Shown in pieces: positions 43,735 to 51,317 of a DNA stretch of 64,000 nucleotides. The first letter of the stretch is position 1, and the number at the start of each line of letters is the position of its first letter. The notes under the pieces are model-generated. The model made no database searches. It was not told the origin of the DNA and was given only the letters and a program-made list of their open reading frames with translations. Both the position numbers and the translations under genes were made by a program. Source of the stretch: Clostridiaceae bacterium (GTDB lineage Bacteria > Cyanobacteriota > Vampirovibrionia > Gastranaerophilales > Gastranaerophilaceae); contig JALCDS010000003.1 in the NCBI GenBank assembly GCA_022641775.1, forward strand, positions 1-64,000. The letters run 5' to 3'.

Positions 43735-44706
43735 ATGAAAGTAGATAAATGTAATACGGTTTCATTTACAGGGATTTATAACAGTAAAATTTTAAAAAAG
43801 GGATTAGAATTTTCTGCTCAGAACGGTGCTTTATTTGCTGCCGGAGCCTCTCTTGTTATGTCTGCAGTTGCAAGACCTGCCGTAATTTTAGCTACTCCAA
43901 AGACTGATAAGGAGAATAAAAAACTTGCCTGTGCAAAATCCATATCATCTTCTGTAGTCGGATATTTGCTTATGCTTGGAGCTTCATTACCTGTTGCAAG
44001 AGCCATCAAAAAAATTGATAAAAACCCTGAAAAGTATTTAAAAGCTTCAACAATAAAAGCTTTGAAAGGTTCTGAAAAAAATTTGGCAAAGTCAAAAGGT
44101 TATATTTTTGCGACACAACTTTTTAAGCTTGGACTCGGATTTCTTGTTGCAGTACCGAAATCGGTTATGGTTTGCGCCTTGATTCCGCCAATTTTGTCAA
44201 AAATGTTTGATAAAAATGTTCATATAGATCAACCTCAATTTTCAGGGAAATCTCCGGCATTCAAAGGTTTGCCGAAACATATCGGAAGAGCAATTGATTC
44301 TTCATTTGTAAAAAAATTAACGGATAAATTTAAAGATTCAAACTTTGCGATGCACATAATGGCATTGACAGATGCTCTTGCAACATTTGCCTTTATGCAT
44401 CAAACAAAGAAAAGTAAGCATATTGAACAATCGCGCAAAAAAACTCTTATTTACAACTCTGCAATATCAACAGGATTGAGTATTGCAGGCGGATATGTTT
44501 TGGACAGTGCCTTGAATAAACCGACGGAAAAATTTATAAAGAAGTTCTCTGAAATTAATAAAGATGATAAAAAACTTGATAAATATGTTGAAGGTATAAA
44601 AATTGCAAAACCGATACTGATTTTGGGTGGAATTTATTACCTTGTGATTCCGTTTATTTCAACATTTTTGGCAGATAGAGCAGGGAAAAATTCTTTTAAG
44701 CACTAA
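43735..44706 (+). CDS. membrane protein with N-terminal VSFTG motif, unknown
   Basis: The 323-residue protein begins MKVDKCNTVSFTGIYNSKIL and has about five hydrophobic segments (ALFAAGASLVMSAVARPAV, VVGYLLMLGASLPVA, FKLGLGFLVAVPKSVMVCAL, TGLSIAGGYVL, ILILGGIYYLVIPFI). No family is recognised. GGAGAT precedes the ATG. The VSFTG motif at 9-13 is shared with four other proteins. It overlaps crcB convergently by 11 bp. Confidence 0.65.
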   Translation: MKVDKCNTVSFTGIYNSKILKKGLEFSAQNGALFAAGASLVMSAVARPAVILATPKTDKENKKLACAKSISSSVVGYLLMLGASLPVARAIKKIDKNPEKYLKASTIKALKGSEKNLAKSKGYIFATQLFKLGLGFLVAVPKSVMVCALIPPILSKMFDKNVHIDQPQFSGKSPAFKGLPKHIGRAIDSSFVKKLTDKFKDSNFAMHIMALTDALATFAFMHQTKKSKHIEQSRKKTLIYNSAISTGLSIAGGYVLDSALNKPTEKFIKKFSEINKDDKKLDKYVEGIKIAKPILILGGIYYLVIPFISTFLADRAGKNSFKH

Positions 44707-45076
44707 TTTTTTGAACAAATAATATTCCTGCAACAAAGGCAATGAGTGCAAAGAAGATGCTTATAAATGCGTATGTCAAACCTTTTGCAATTTCACCTGT
44801 TTGCATAAGTTTGAATATTTCTGCAGTAAATCCTGAAAATGTTGTTAACCCGCCACAAAATCCTACCGTTAAAAACAATCTGTTATATTCCGGCATGTTT
44901 GTTTTTCCTAAAAACGTATAAAGTAATGCGCCCATAAAAAAACAGCCTAAAATGTTTACCAAAATTGTTAAACAAAAAAATGAATACTTTGTATATCTGT
45001 AACATACATCATTTACAAAATATCTGACAACTGAGCCTAATCCACCGCCCAAAAATACGAGTAAAAATCTTTCCAT
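44696..45076 (-). CDS. crcB: fluoride channel CrcB/Fluc
   Basis: The 126-residue four-helix membrane protein starts MERFLLVFLGGGLGSVVRYF and has FCGGLTTFSGFTAE, the Fluc signature lining the fluoride pore. It exports fluoride as a dimer. A fluoride riboswitch precedes it at 45110-45171, a strong independent confirmation. Confidence 0.96.
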   Translation of the reverse strand: MERFLLVFLGGGLGSVVRYFVNDVCYRYTKYSFFCLTILVNILGCFFMGALLYTFLGKTNMPEYNRLFLTVGFCGGLTTFSGFTAEIFKLMQTGEIAKGLTYAFISIFFALIAFVAGILFVQKISA

Positions 45077-45109
45077 TGGTAACTTTTCCTTATTAACTTG
45101 TTTACTATT

Positions 45110-45171
45110 GGTAGAAGTTATCAGCTTTTGATGGCGGTTTTGATAAATGTATCAAGGTGAACTTCTTCACC
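45110..45171 (-). promoter_or_regulatory. fluoride riboswitch (crcB motif)
   Basis: On the minus strand GGTGAAGAAGTTCACC opens the aptamer, a variable hairpin (TTGAT...ATCAA) follows, then AACCGCC and AGCTGATAACTTCTACC. GAAGTT pairs with AACTTC as in known fluoride aptamers, and the GGNGA, CCGCC and CTGAT...CTAC landmarks are all present. It sits 34 nt before crcB, so control is probably at translation start or by termination. Confidence 0.88.
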
Positions 45172-45178
45172 TGAACAA

Positions 45179-45207
45179 ATTTTATTATGAAAAATATTTT
45201 TTTGCAA
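45179..45207 (-). promoter_or_regulatory. crcB/fluoride riboswitch promoter
   Basis: TTGCAA (45207-45202), 17-bp spacer, TAAAAT (45184-45179). The start would fall right at the 5' end of the aptamer. Confidence 0.7.
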
Positions 45208-45226
45208 TAATTTCTTAATAAACCTC

Positions 45227-45257
45227 TTGACTGATAGTTGCTCTCAAGTTGTAATAT
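45227..45257 (+). promoter_or_regulatory. MerR-type promoter, 19-bp spacer, copy 2
   Basis: TTGACT (45227-45232), spacer GATAGTTGCTCTCAAGTTG (19 bp), TAATAT (45252-45257). It differs from the copy at 28632-28662 at only two positions. It faces right, toward the MITE-like element and the Dxs-like gene, and is divergent from crcB. Confidence 0.7.
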
Positions 45258-45286
45258 TATATTATAGTATATTTGCACATTAACAA

Positions 45287-45685
45287 TTTCATAATCGTTA
45301 TTATCGGTACTTGCCAAACCAGACCAATAAATTTATTATGTTCATTTCTGTTCTTTTGTTGCGATGCAAAAGAACAGAAACTGAACCAAAGAAAAGAAAA
45401 CATGCGACCAAATGAAACGAGTCATCAGGGGCTATGCCCCCGAACCCTCTTTAACTGCAAAGCAGTGCGATTTTCTTGTAAGAAAATCGCTCAAGGAAAG
45501 TTCGGAAACCTTTGGTTTCTGATACTATTTTTCATTCTTTCGCGAGTTTCTCTCTTTCTTTTCCTGACAGGGTTTTCTTTCTCTATTTGCTTCGCAACAA
45601 AGAGAGAAAGAAAATGGTGTCAAAATAATGTAAAATTTCGATACTTATTTTTTTTAATAAAGTACCGATAATAACGATTATGAAA
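45287..45685. mobile_element. MITE-like element, 399 bp with 26-bp terminal inverted repeats
   Basis: The ends 45287-45312 (TTTCATAATCGTTATTATCG...) and 45660-45685 are perfect inverted copies of 26 bp. Inside are several hairpins: GTTCTTTTG/CAAAAGAAC, GGGGC/GCCCC, GCGATTTTC/GAAAATCGC and CTTTCTCT/AGAGAAAG. No credible protein is encoded. It is GC-richer in parts than its flanks. No target duplication is obvious. It lies between a MerR-type promoter and the Dxs-like gene. Confidence 0.75.
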
Positions 45686-45717
45686 AAAAATTATAAAATT
45701 AAAATAAGGAGAAAAAT

Positions 45718-47493
45718 ATGACAATTTTAGACAAAGTAAATAGCCCGAAAGATTTGAAAAAGCTTTCAATTGGCGAGATGACAGAACTTGCAAGCGAAAT
45801 GCGCGAAGTAATAATTAAAAAAGTTAATACAACAGGCGGACATATGGGTCCGAATTTGGGGATGGTAGAAGCTACAATTGCAATGCATTATGTATTCAAT
45901 TCTCCTGTTGATAAATTTGTATTCGATGTTGCGCATCAATGTTATCCGCATAAAATTTTAACAGGCAGAAAAGAAGGTTTTACTGACCCTTCAAAATACG
46001 GAAAATATTCAGGGTTTACAAATCCTTCTGAAAGTGAGCATGACCAATTTTTAATCGGTCATACTTCAACTGCTGCGAGTCTTGCAACTGGGCTTGCAAA
46101 AGCCAGAGATTTGAAAGGCGAAAAAGGGAATGTTGTTGCTATCATTGGTGATGGTTCCCTATCAGGCGGAGAAGCTTTTGAAGGGTTGGACAATGCAGCT
46201 GCTTTAGGTAGCAATTATATTGCAATAATCAATGATAACGATATGTGTATTGCTGAAAACCACGGCGGTATGTATGGAAACCTTAAACTTTTGCGTGATA
46301 CAAAAGGTCAAGCCGAATGTAATTTATTCAAAGCATTGGGATTTGATTACTATTATGTTGATAACGGGAATAGTATTTCAGATATGATTGATGTTTTAAA
46401 CAAAGTTAAAGACACAAATCATCCGACAGTTGTTCATATTCATACTATCAAAGGTAAAGGTTTGAAGGTTGCAGAAGAAAATCGTGAAATGTTCCACTGG
46501 ATTATGCCAGGAACTCTTGATAGAGATATCAATGCGCCTATGCCAAAAATCGAAAATTATGATTCCATTACAAAAGATTTTATCTTGAAGAAAAAATCAG
46601 AAGGTTGTCCAATTTTGGCAATTTCTCCGGCAACTCCGGGTGCTACAGGATTTGACCCTGAATTTAGAAAATCTTTAGGTAAAAATTATACAGATACAGG
46701 TATTGCAGAAGAACATGCTGTTGCATATGCTTCAGGTGTTGCAAAAGCCGGTGCGCGTCCAATAATTTCTGTTTTGAGTTCATTTATTCAAAGAACTTAT
46801 GACCAAATGGTTCAGGATTTAGCCTTGAATAATTCTCCTGCAGTTCTTTTAATCAATTGGGCAGGACTTGCTTCCGGAGATGCGACTCATGTCGGTTGTT
46901 TTGATATCCCATTGATTTCAAATATTCCAAATATTGTTTATCTTGCTCCGACATGCAAGGAAGAATATCTGAAAATGCTTGATTGGGCAACTTCTCAAAA
47001 CGATAATCCTGTTAGTATAAGAGTTCCGTTTGGTGAATATACTGTAACGGGTGTTGAAGATAATACTGATTATTCAATCTTAAATAAGTTTAAGGTTGAA
47101 GAACAAGGTCGTGATGTTGCAATCGTTGCTGTTGGGAATTTCTTCTCATTGGGTAAACAAGTAAAAGAAAAATTGCAAAGAGAATTAAATATTAATGCCA
47201 CTTTGATTAATCCTAAATTTATTTCCGGATTGGATACAGAGTTGTTGGATTCTTTAAAATCTAATCACAAAGTTGTAATTACTCTCGAAAGTGGAATTCT
47301 TGACGGTGGATTTGGTCAAAAAATTGCAAGTTACTACGGAAATTCTGATATGAAAGTATTGAACTTCGGTGCTAAAAAAGAATTTATGGATAGAATCCCA
47401 TTGAATGAGATTTATGAAAAAAATCATCTTACCCCTGAACTTATTGTAAACGATGTGAAAACTTGCTTAAATACAATAAGTTGTAATGTATAA
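45718..47493 (+). CDS. Dxs-like transketolase-family enzyme
   Basis: The 591-residue protein has the TPP motif GDGSLSGGEAFEGLDNAA ... NDNDMCIAEN, the pyrimidine-domain TGIAEEHAVAYASGVAK and the C-terminal ESGILDGGFGQKI, as in 1-deoxyxylulose-5-phosphate synthases. It is about 30-40 residues shorter than usual Dxs and has GGEAFEG and AENHGG where standard Dxs has GGMAYEA and SPNVG-type sequence. It resembles a Dxs paralogue seen in some Firmicutes. IspF at 58063 shows that the MEP pathway exists here, but whether this is the pathway enzyme is unclear. TAAGGAGAAAAAT precedes the ATG. Confidence 0.8.
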   Translation: MTILDKVNSPKDLKKLSIGEMTELASEMREVIIKKVNTTGGHMGPNLGMVEATIAMHYVFNSPVDKFVFDVAHQCYPHKILTGRKEGFTDPSKYGKYSGFTNPSESEHDQFLIGHTSTAASLATGLAKARDLKGEKGNVVAIIGDGSLSGGEAFEGLDNAAALGSNYIAIINDNDMCIAENHGGMYGNLKLLRDTKGQAECNLFKALGFDYYYVDNGNSISDMIDVLNKVKDTNHPTVVHIHTIKGKGLKVAEENREMFHWIMPGTLDRDINAPMPKIENYDSITKDFILKKKSEGCPILAISPATPGATGFDPEFRKSLGKNYTDTGIAEEHAVAYASGVAKAGARPIISVLSSFIQRTYDQMVQDLALNNSPAVLLINWAGLASGDATHVGCFDIPLISNIPNIVYLAPTCKEEYLKMLDWATSQNDNPVSIRVPFGEYTVTGVEDNTDYSILNKFKVEEQGRDVAIVAVGNFFSLGKQVKEKLQRELNINATLINPKFISGLDTELLDSLKSNHKVVITLESGILDGGFGQKIASYYGNSDMKVLNFGAKKEFMDRIPLNEIYEKNHLTPELIVNDVKTCLNTISCNV

Positions 47494-47507
47494 TACAACA
47501 CTGCAAA

Positions 47508-47544
47508 AAAGCGGAGCCGAGGTTTTCTCTGGCTCCGCTTTTTG
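47508..47544 (+). terminator. terminator of the Dxs-like gene
   Basis: AAAGCGGAGCC pairs with GGCTCCGCTTT over a loop of about 12 nt, followed by T tract. It lies 15 bp after the stop. Confidence 0.88.
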
Positions 47545-47574
47545 TTGAAAAACTTTGTTGTATAATGAATTAGT

Positions 47575-48693
47575 ATGAAAATAAAAGAATTTGGTGTTGA
47601 AACTTGGATAAATGAACATGAAACAAGTTGCACATGTGATTTGACCAACACATGTGTTGGAGTAATGCGATTTAATGAGCTTTTGGCACTGTGTGATAAT
47701 CCGAAGAATGTTATTGATGAGATGTTAAATCTACAGTTGGGTTATGGAAAAGTTTTTGGTACAGAGAGATTACGTAATAATATTGCCTCTTTGTATGAAA
47801 ATGCAAAAGATGCAAATATTGTTATAACTCATGGGGCGGTAGGTGCAAATGCTCTTGTTATGCTTTCTTTGATTGAAAAAGGTGATGAAGTTATAACATA
47901 TTTACCTATTTATGAACAGCATTATTCAATTCCATCTTCAATCGGTGCGAATGTTAAAATCTTGTATTTAAAAGAAGAAAATAATTGGTTACCGGATTTA
48001 GAAGAATTGAAAAGTACAATCACACCAAAGACAAAAATGATTTGTATAAATAATCCAAACAACCCGACCGGGGCTGTTATGGATGAAGATTTTTTAAAAC
48101 AATTTGTTGAAATTGTAAAAAAAGCAGGTGCGTATATCTTGTGTGACGAGGTTTATAGAGGTTTGACACATAACGGCAATCCTTTTACAAAATCAATTTT
48201 TGATTTATATGAAAAGGGGATTTCTACAAGTAGTATGTCAAAGACATTCTCCTTACCGGGGTTAAGGTTAGGATGGATTGTAGCATCTAAAGATGTTGTT
48301 GATAAAGTAAATATCCAAAGAAATTACCATGTAATTTGTGTTGGGAGGATTAATGATTATCTTGCATCTTTAGCTATTGAAAATAAAGATACAATTGTTA
48401 AACACAATTTGAAAATATGTAAGACAAATCTTGAAATGCTTGATAATTGGATAAAAAATCAAACGCGTATCACTTATGTAAAACCGAACGGTGGAACTAC
48501 TGCATTTTTAAAATATAATCTGCCGATTTCATCAAAAAATTTGTGTGAAAATTTCCAACATGACACGGGAATTATGATTTTACCGGGTTCTGTGATGGAC
48601 GTAGACGGATATATCAGGCTTGGTTATACCGACGACAAAGATAAAATTCAAAATGCGTTGAATATTTTTTCTGATTGGTTAAGTAAAATTTAA
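47575..48693 (+). CDS. class I/II pyridoxal-phosphate aminotransferase
   Basis: The 372-residue protein has the fold type I pattern: NNPNNPTGAVMDED, CDEVYRGLTH and the lysine in SMSKTFSLPGLRLGW. It belongs to the aspartate/aromatic aminotransferase superfamily; the substrate is not set by these motifs. TATAAT ends 8 nt before the ATG and no ribosome-binding site is seen. It converges on a secreted protein gene, sharing 4 bp. Confidence 0.9.
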   Translation: MKIKEFGVETWINEHETSCTCDLTNTCVGVMRFNELLALCDNPKNVIDEMLNLQLGYGKVFGTERLRNNIASLYENAKDANIVITHGAVGANALVMLSLIEKGDEVITYLPIYEQHYSIPSSIGANVKILYLKEENNWLPDLEELKSTITPKTKMICINNPNNPTGAVMDEDFLKQFVEIVKKAGAYILCDEVYRGLTHNGNPFTKSIFDLYEKGISTSSMSKTFSLPGLRLGWIVASKDVVDKVNIQRNYHVICVGRINDYLASLAIENKDTIVKHNLKICKTNLEMLDNWIKNQTRITYVKPNGGTTAFLKYNLPISSKNLCENFQHDTGIMILPGSVMDVDGYIRLGYTDDKDKIQNALNIFSDWLSKI

Positions 48694-49391
48694 TTTTGTT
48701 CAACTGCTTTTGTCGCTACCGGTGTGATTTCGGCTGCTGTTTTTGTATGATTTGTTTTTTTACTCAGTTTCTTTTTTATTTTTGATACTTTTGTTTTTTC
48801 AATTTGTTCAAGAGCAACAGAGTCTCCTCTTTTTAGAGTGATTGGTCTGCCTTTTTCAAATATCCATAAAATAGAATTATCATAGGCATTTGATACACCG
48901 GATTTGAACCAATTTGGATCACGTTCTCTTTTAATTGCGCCTTTTGTGAAGTAATACAAAATATCACAACCAGGAACCAGAATTCCTGCAAGTGTTGTTG
49001 TGGTGAATTCTGCGCCTGTTATTGCAGCATCAACGCCATCAACTTTGATATATTTTTTCCCAATCATATAATAATCTTTTGAAGAAATATCAATGGCTTC
49101 TGCTGAATTTTCCGGTTTGTAAGTTAGAATATGGCATACGAAAAATCCGCTTTTATGAAAACGTTTTTCAATTCTGGAAGTTGTAACCTCTGCTGTTACA
49201 TATGATTTTGCAGGGATGACGATTTCTTTATCTATATTTATGTCAGATTGCGGAGTAAAGGAAACATTATTTACATTTTGTTCAATACTGAATTCGCTGG
49301 ACATATCTGCTACTGCTGAGACTGTATTTTTAGCATTTGCAGGTGTCCAAGACATAATAAGTATTATCAAAATTAAAATAAGCTTTTTCAT
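48690..49391 (-). CDS. secreted protein, unknown
   Basis: The 233-residue protein has a signal peptide MKKLILILIILIMSWTPANA cut after ANA. The mature part is beta-rich (IVIPAKSYVTAEVTTSRIEK) with a Lys-rich C-terminus (KIKKKLSKKTNHTKTAA). No family is recognised. GGAGAAAGTTTT precedes the ATG. It is probably periplasmic or surface-linked. Confidence 0.65.
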   Translation of the reverse strand: MKKLILILIILIMSWTPANAKNTVSAVADMSSEFSIEQNVNNVSFTPQSDINIDKEIVIPAKSYVTAEVTTSRIEKRFHKSGFFVCHILTYKPENSAEAIDISSKDYYMIGKKYIKVDGVDAAITGAEFTTTTLAGILVPGCDILYYFTKGAIKRERDPNWFKSGVSNAYDNSILWIFEKGRPITLKRGDSVALEQIEKTKVSKIKKKLSKKTNHTKTAAEITPVATKAVEQN

Positions 49392-49536
49392 AAAACTTTC
49401 TCCAGAACTAACAAATTTATTTTAACATAAAACTTTGAATCAGATATTTTTTCTGTAAAAATATGTTACGCAAAAAAAATTAAGTATCAAAAATTTGATT
49501 TAGATGCGTTGAATTAAACATAAAAAGGAATATGAT

Positions 49537-50571
49537 ATGAAAATACAACCCCAAATTTTTAATTTTAAAAATAATAATTTGCAAAATCAAAAATCGAATA
49601 ATATAGAAAACACTCCAGTAAGGTGTAATTATAATGAAGGTATTTCACCGCAAGAAGTTGTCGGAAGAAGTCTTGTAAATTTTCAAGGTTTAAAAAAAGA
49701 CGATTTTGAATTGAGTAAAAGTGATAAAAGATTTGTAAAATATGTTACTGACTCCTTGCATTATCCAAAAGAAAAGGCTGAAAAAACAGAACAAGTTATA
49801 ACCGATTATTTGAAAAAACATAAAATTAAAAACCTTAAAGCAATAAGCGGAGAAAAAAAGCTTGAAGATGTCGGAGCGATGGTGGATGAACTTATGGCTT
49901 CTGCAAAAATGACCGATAAAGAAAGTATATTTTTTATTGGAGAATTTACTAATATTATTGCGTTTAAAGGAAATTATAAGATTCCTGAGAAAACTTATGC
50001 AAATGATTTCAAACGATTATCTGCATTTGCGGATAATCAGGGTATAGACCCTTTTACAACCTTAACTTTTCACCATACGATGGTGAAAGATGCACAAAAA
50101 TACGGTTTTACCTCAACTTTTGATTTGTTTAACGGAGATATAAAATTAAACAAAACAAATACTTATGGTTTTATCAAAGACAATTTAGGACTTAAAACGG
50201 AAGATATGCATGATTTTATTTTAGATATTGTAAAAAGCCCTATCCCTAAAGAAAAAGTTGAATTACCACCTGAACTTGTGAAAGAAAAAGTGGCTTCAAG
50301 GATGCACAATTCTATTGCTTGTCAGGATATAGTCCAAAAATTTAAACTTGCACCTGAAACAGCTGATGGTGTTTATGATATTCTTGCGCATAATTATTCT
50401 CTTGAAAAACCTAAGGACTTAAAGATAAATCAGAAAATGGCATTTTTGATTGCAGATGAATATAATTTGCCTATGCATGCAGAAAAAGAAATAATAAAGA
50501 TTTTGGAACATGTTCAATCACTTTCGCCGGATGCAATTTGTCAAAGGTTCTTAAAAATATTTTTTAAATAA
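49537..50571 (+). CDS. unknown protein with VNFQG motif
   Basis: The 344-residue protein starts MKIQPQIFNFKNNNLQNQKS, low in complexity for its first 40 residues, then SLVNFQGLKKDD (VNFQG at 47-51), then a helical region to the C-terminus. It lacks membrane segments and signal peptide. AAAGGAATATGAT precedes the ATG. The motif ties it to four other proteins in the window. Confidence 0.6.
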   Translation: MKIQPQIFNFKNNNLQNQKSNNIENTPVRCNYNEGISPQEVVGRSLVNFQGLKKDDFELSKSDKRFVKYVTDSLHYPKEKAEKTEQVITDYLKKHKIKNLKAISGEKKLEDVGAMVDELMASAKMTDKESIFFIGEFTNIIAFKGNYKIPEKTYANDFKRLSAFADNQGIDPFTTLTFHHTMVKDAQKYGFTSTFDLFNGDIKLNKTNTYGFIKDNLGLKTEDMHDFILDIVKSPIPKEKVELPPELVKEKVASRMHNSIACQDIVQKFKLAPETADGVYDILAHNYSLEKPKDLKINQKMAFLIADEYNLPMHAEKEIIKILEHVQSLSPDAICQRFLKIFFK

Positions 50572-50619
50572 TATTCATATATTTGACTCGACATAGGGGA
50601 TATAAGTTATAATAAACTT

Positions 50620-51183
50620 ATGTCTATAGAAAATTATGAAAAATTTTTGGAAGTTTTTAATGATGATTTAGCCAAGATGTTTGACAATCAAAAAGAACAT
50701 CTTCATTGCAAAGAAGGTTGTTCGTTTTGTTGTGAACGCGGGGATTATCCGTTTTCTCATTTAGATTTTGAATATTTGATGTATGGTTTCAAGCAGCAAG
50801 ATAAAGCTTATCAAGATATGATAATGGAAAAAATTAAAAAATTAAAAGCTGAAAATCCAAAATCGTATGTTTGTCCTTTTTTGATTGATAAAAAATGTTC
50901 AATTTACCAATATCGTTCTATAACTTGCAGAACTTTCGGGCTTTTATCTCAGTTTTCGGATGGGGAAGCTTCTATTCCGTTTTGTGCAAATTTAGATTTG
51001 AATTATTCAAAATATTTTGACAAAGAAAAACAGTGTATAACTAAAGAATTAGCAGAAAAACGTGATTGGATAGTCCAACCGAGAGTTTTTAGTTTAAACA
51101 TTAAAACAATTAGGAATTTAGACCTTGTAAAAGAATTGGGACTTGATTTTGGGGAAGTAAAAAGTCTCATTCATTGGTTTTGA
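50620..51183 (+). CDS. YkgJ-type cysteine cluster protein
   Basis: The 187-residue protein has CKEGCSFCCERG near the N-terminus and CPFLIDKKCSIYQYRSITCR, the YkgJ/UPF0153 eight-cysteine pattern that binds zinc or iron. TATAAT ends 6 nt before the ATG with TTGACT 19 bp further up, and no ribosome-binding site is present. The role of the family is poorly known. Confidence 0.9.
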   Translation: MSIENYEKFLEVFNDDLAKMFDNQKEHLHCKEGCSFCCERGDYPFSHLDFEYLMYGFKQQDKAYQDMIMEKIKKLKAENPKSYVCPFLIDKKCSIYQYRSITCRTFGLLSQFSDGEASIPFCANLDLNYSKYFDKEKQCITKELAEKRDWIVQPRVFSLNIKTIRNLDLVKELGLDFGEVKSLIHWF

Positions 51184-51317
51184 CTTTTGCCTAAAAAACC
51201 TTAAATAAAAGACAAAGATTTCATACAAAAGTATGAGTACAAACGGTACAAATTAATATACGATTATAGTACCAGAAGTAGTCTTGGGTAGTAAAAAAAA
51301 GAGGTAGAAAGTCTTAA

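Noticed and set aside
45121-45235. Minus-strand open frame reading ...KNIFHNKICSGEEVHLDTFIK
   Set aside because: It first looked like a gene remnant, but the same bases form the fluoride riboswitch and its promoter, which explains the conservation-like look better.
45273-45671. 132-codon open frame on the plus strand
   Set aside because: It runs through the MITE-like element including its inverted repeats and hairpins; its product has no protein-like pattern and no ribosome-binding site.
48898-48925. CCGGATTTGAACC resembling a tRNA T-loop on the minus strand
   Set aside because: It lies inside the coding sequence of the secreted protein and no cloverleaf can be built.
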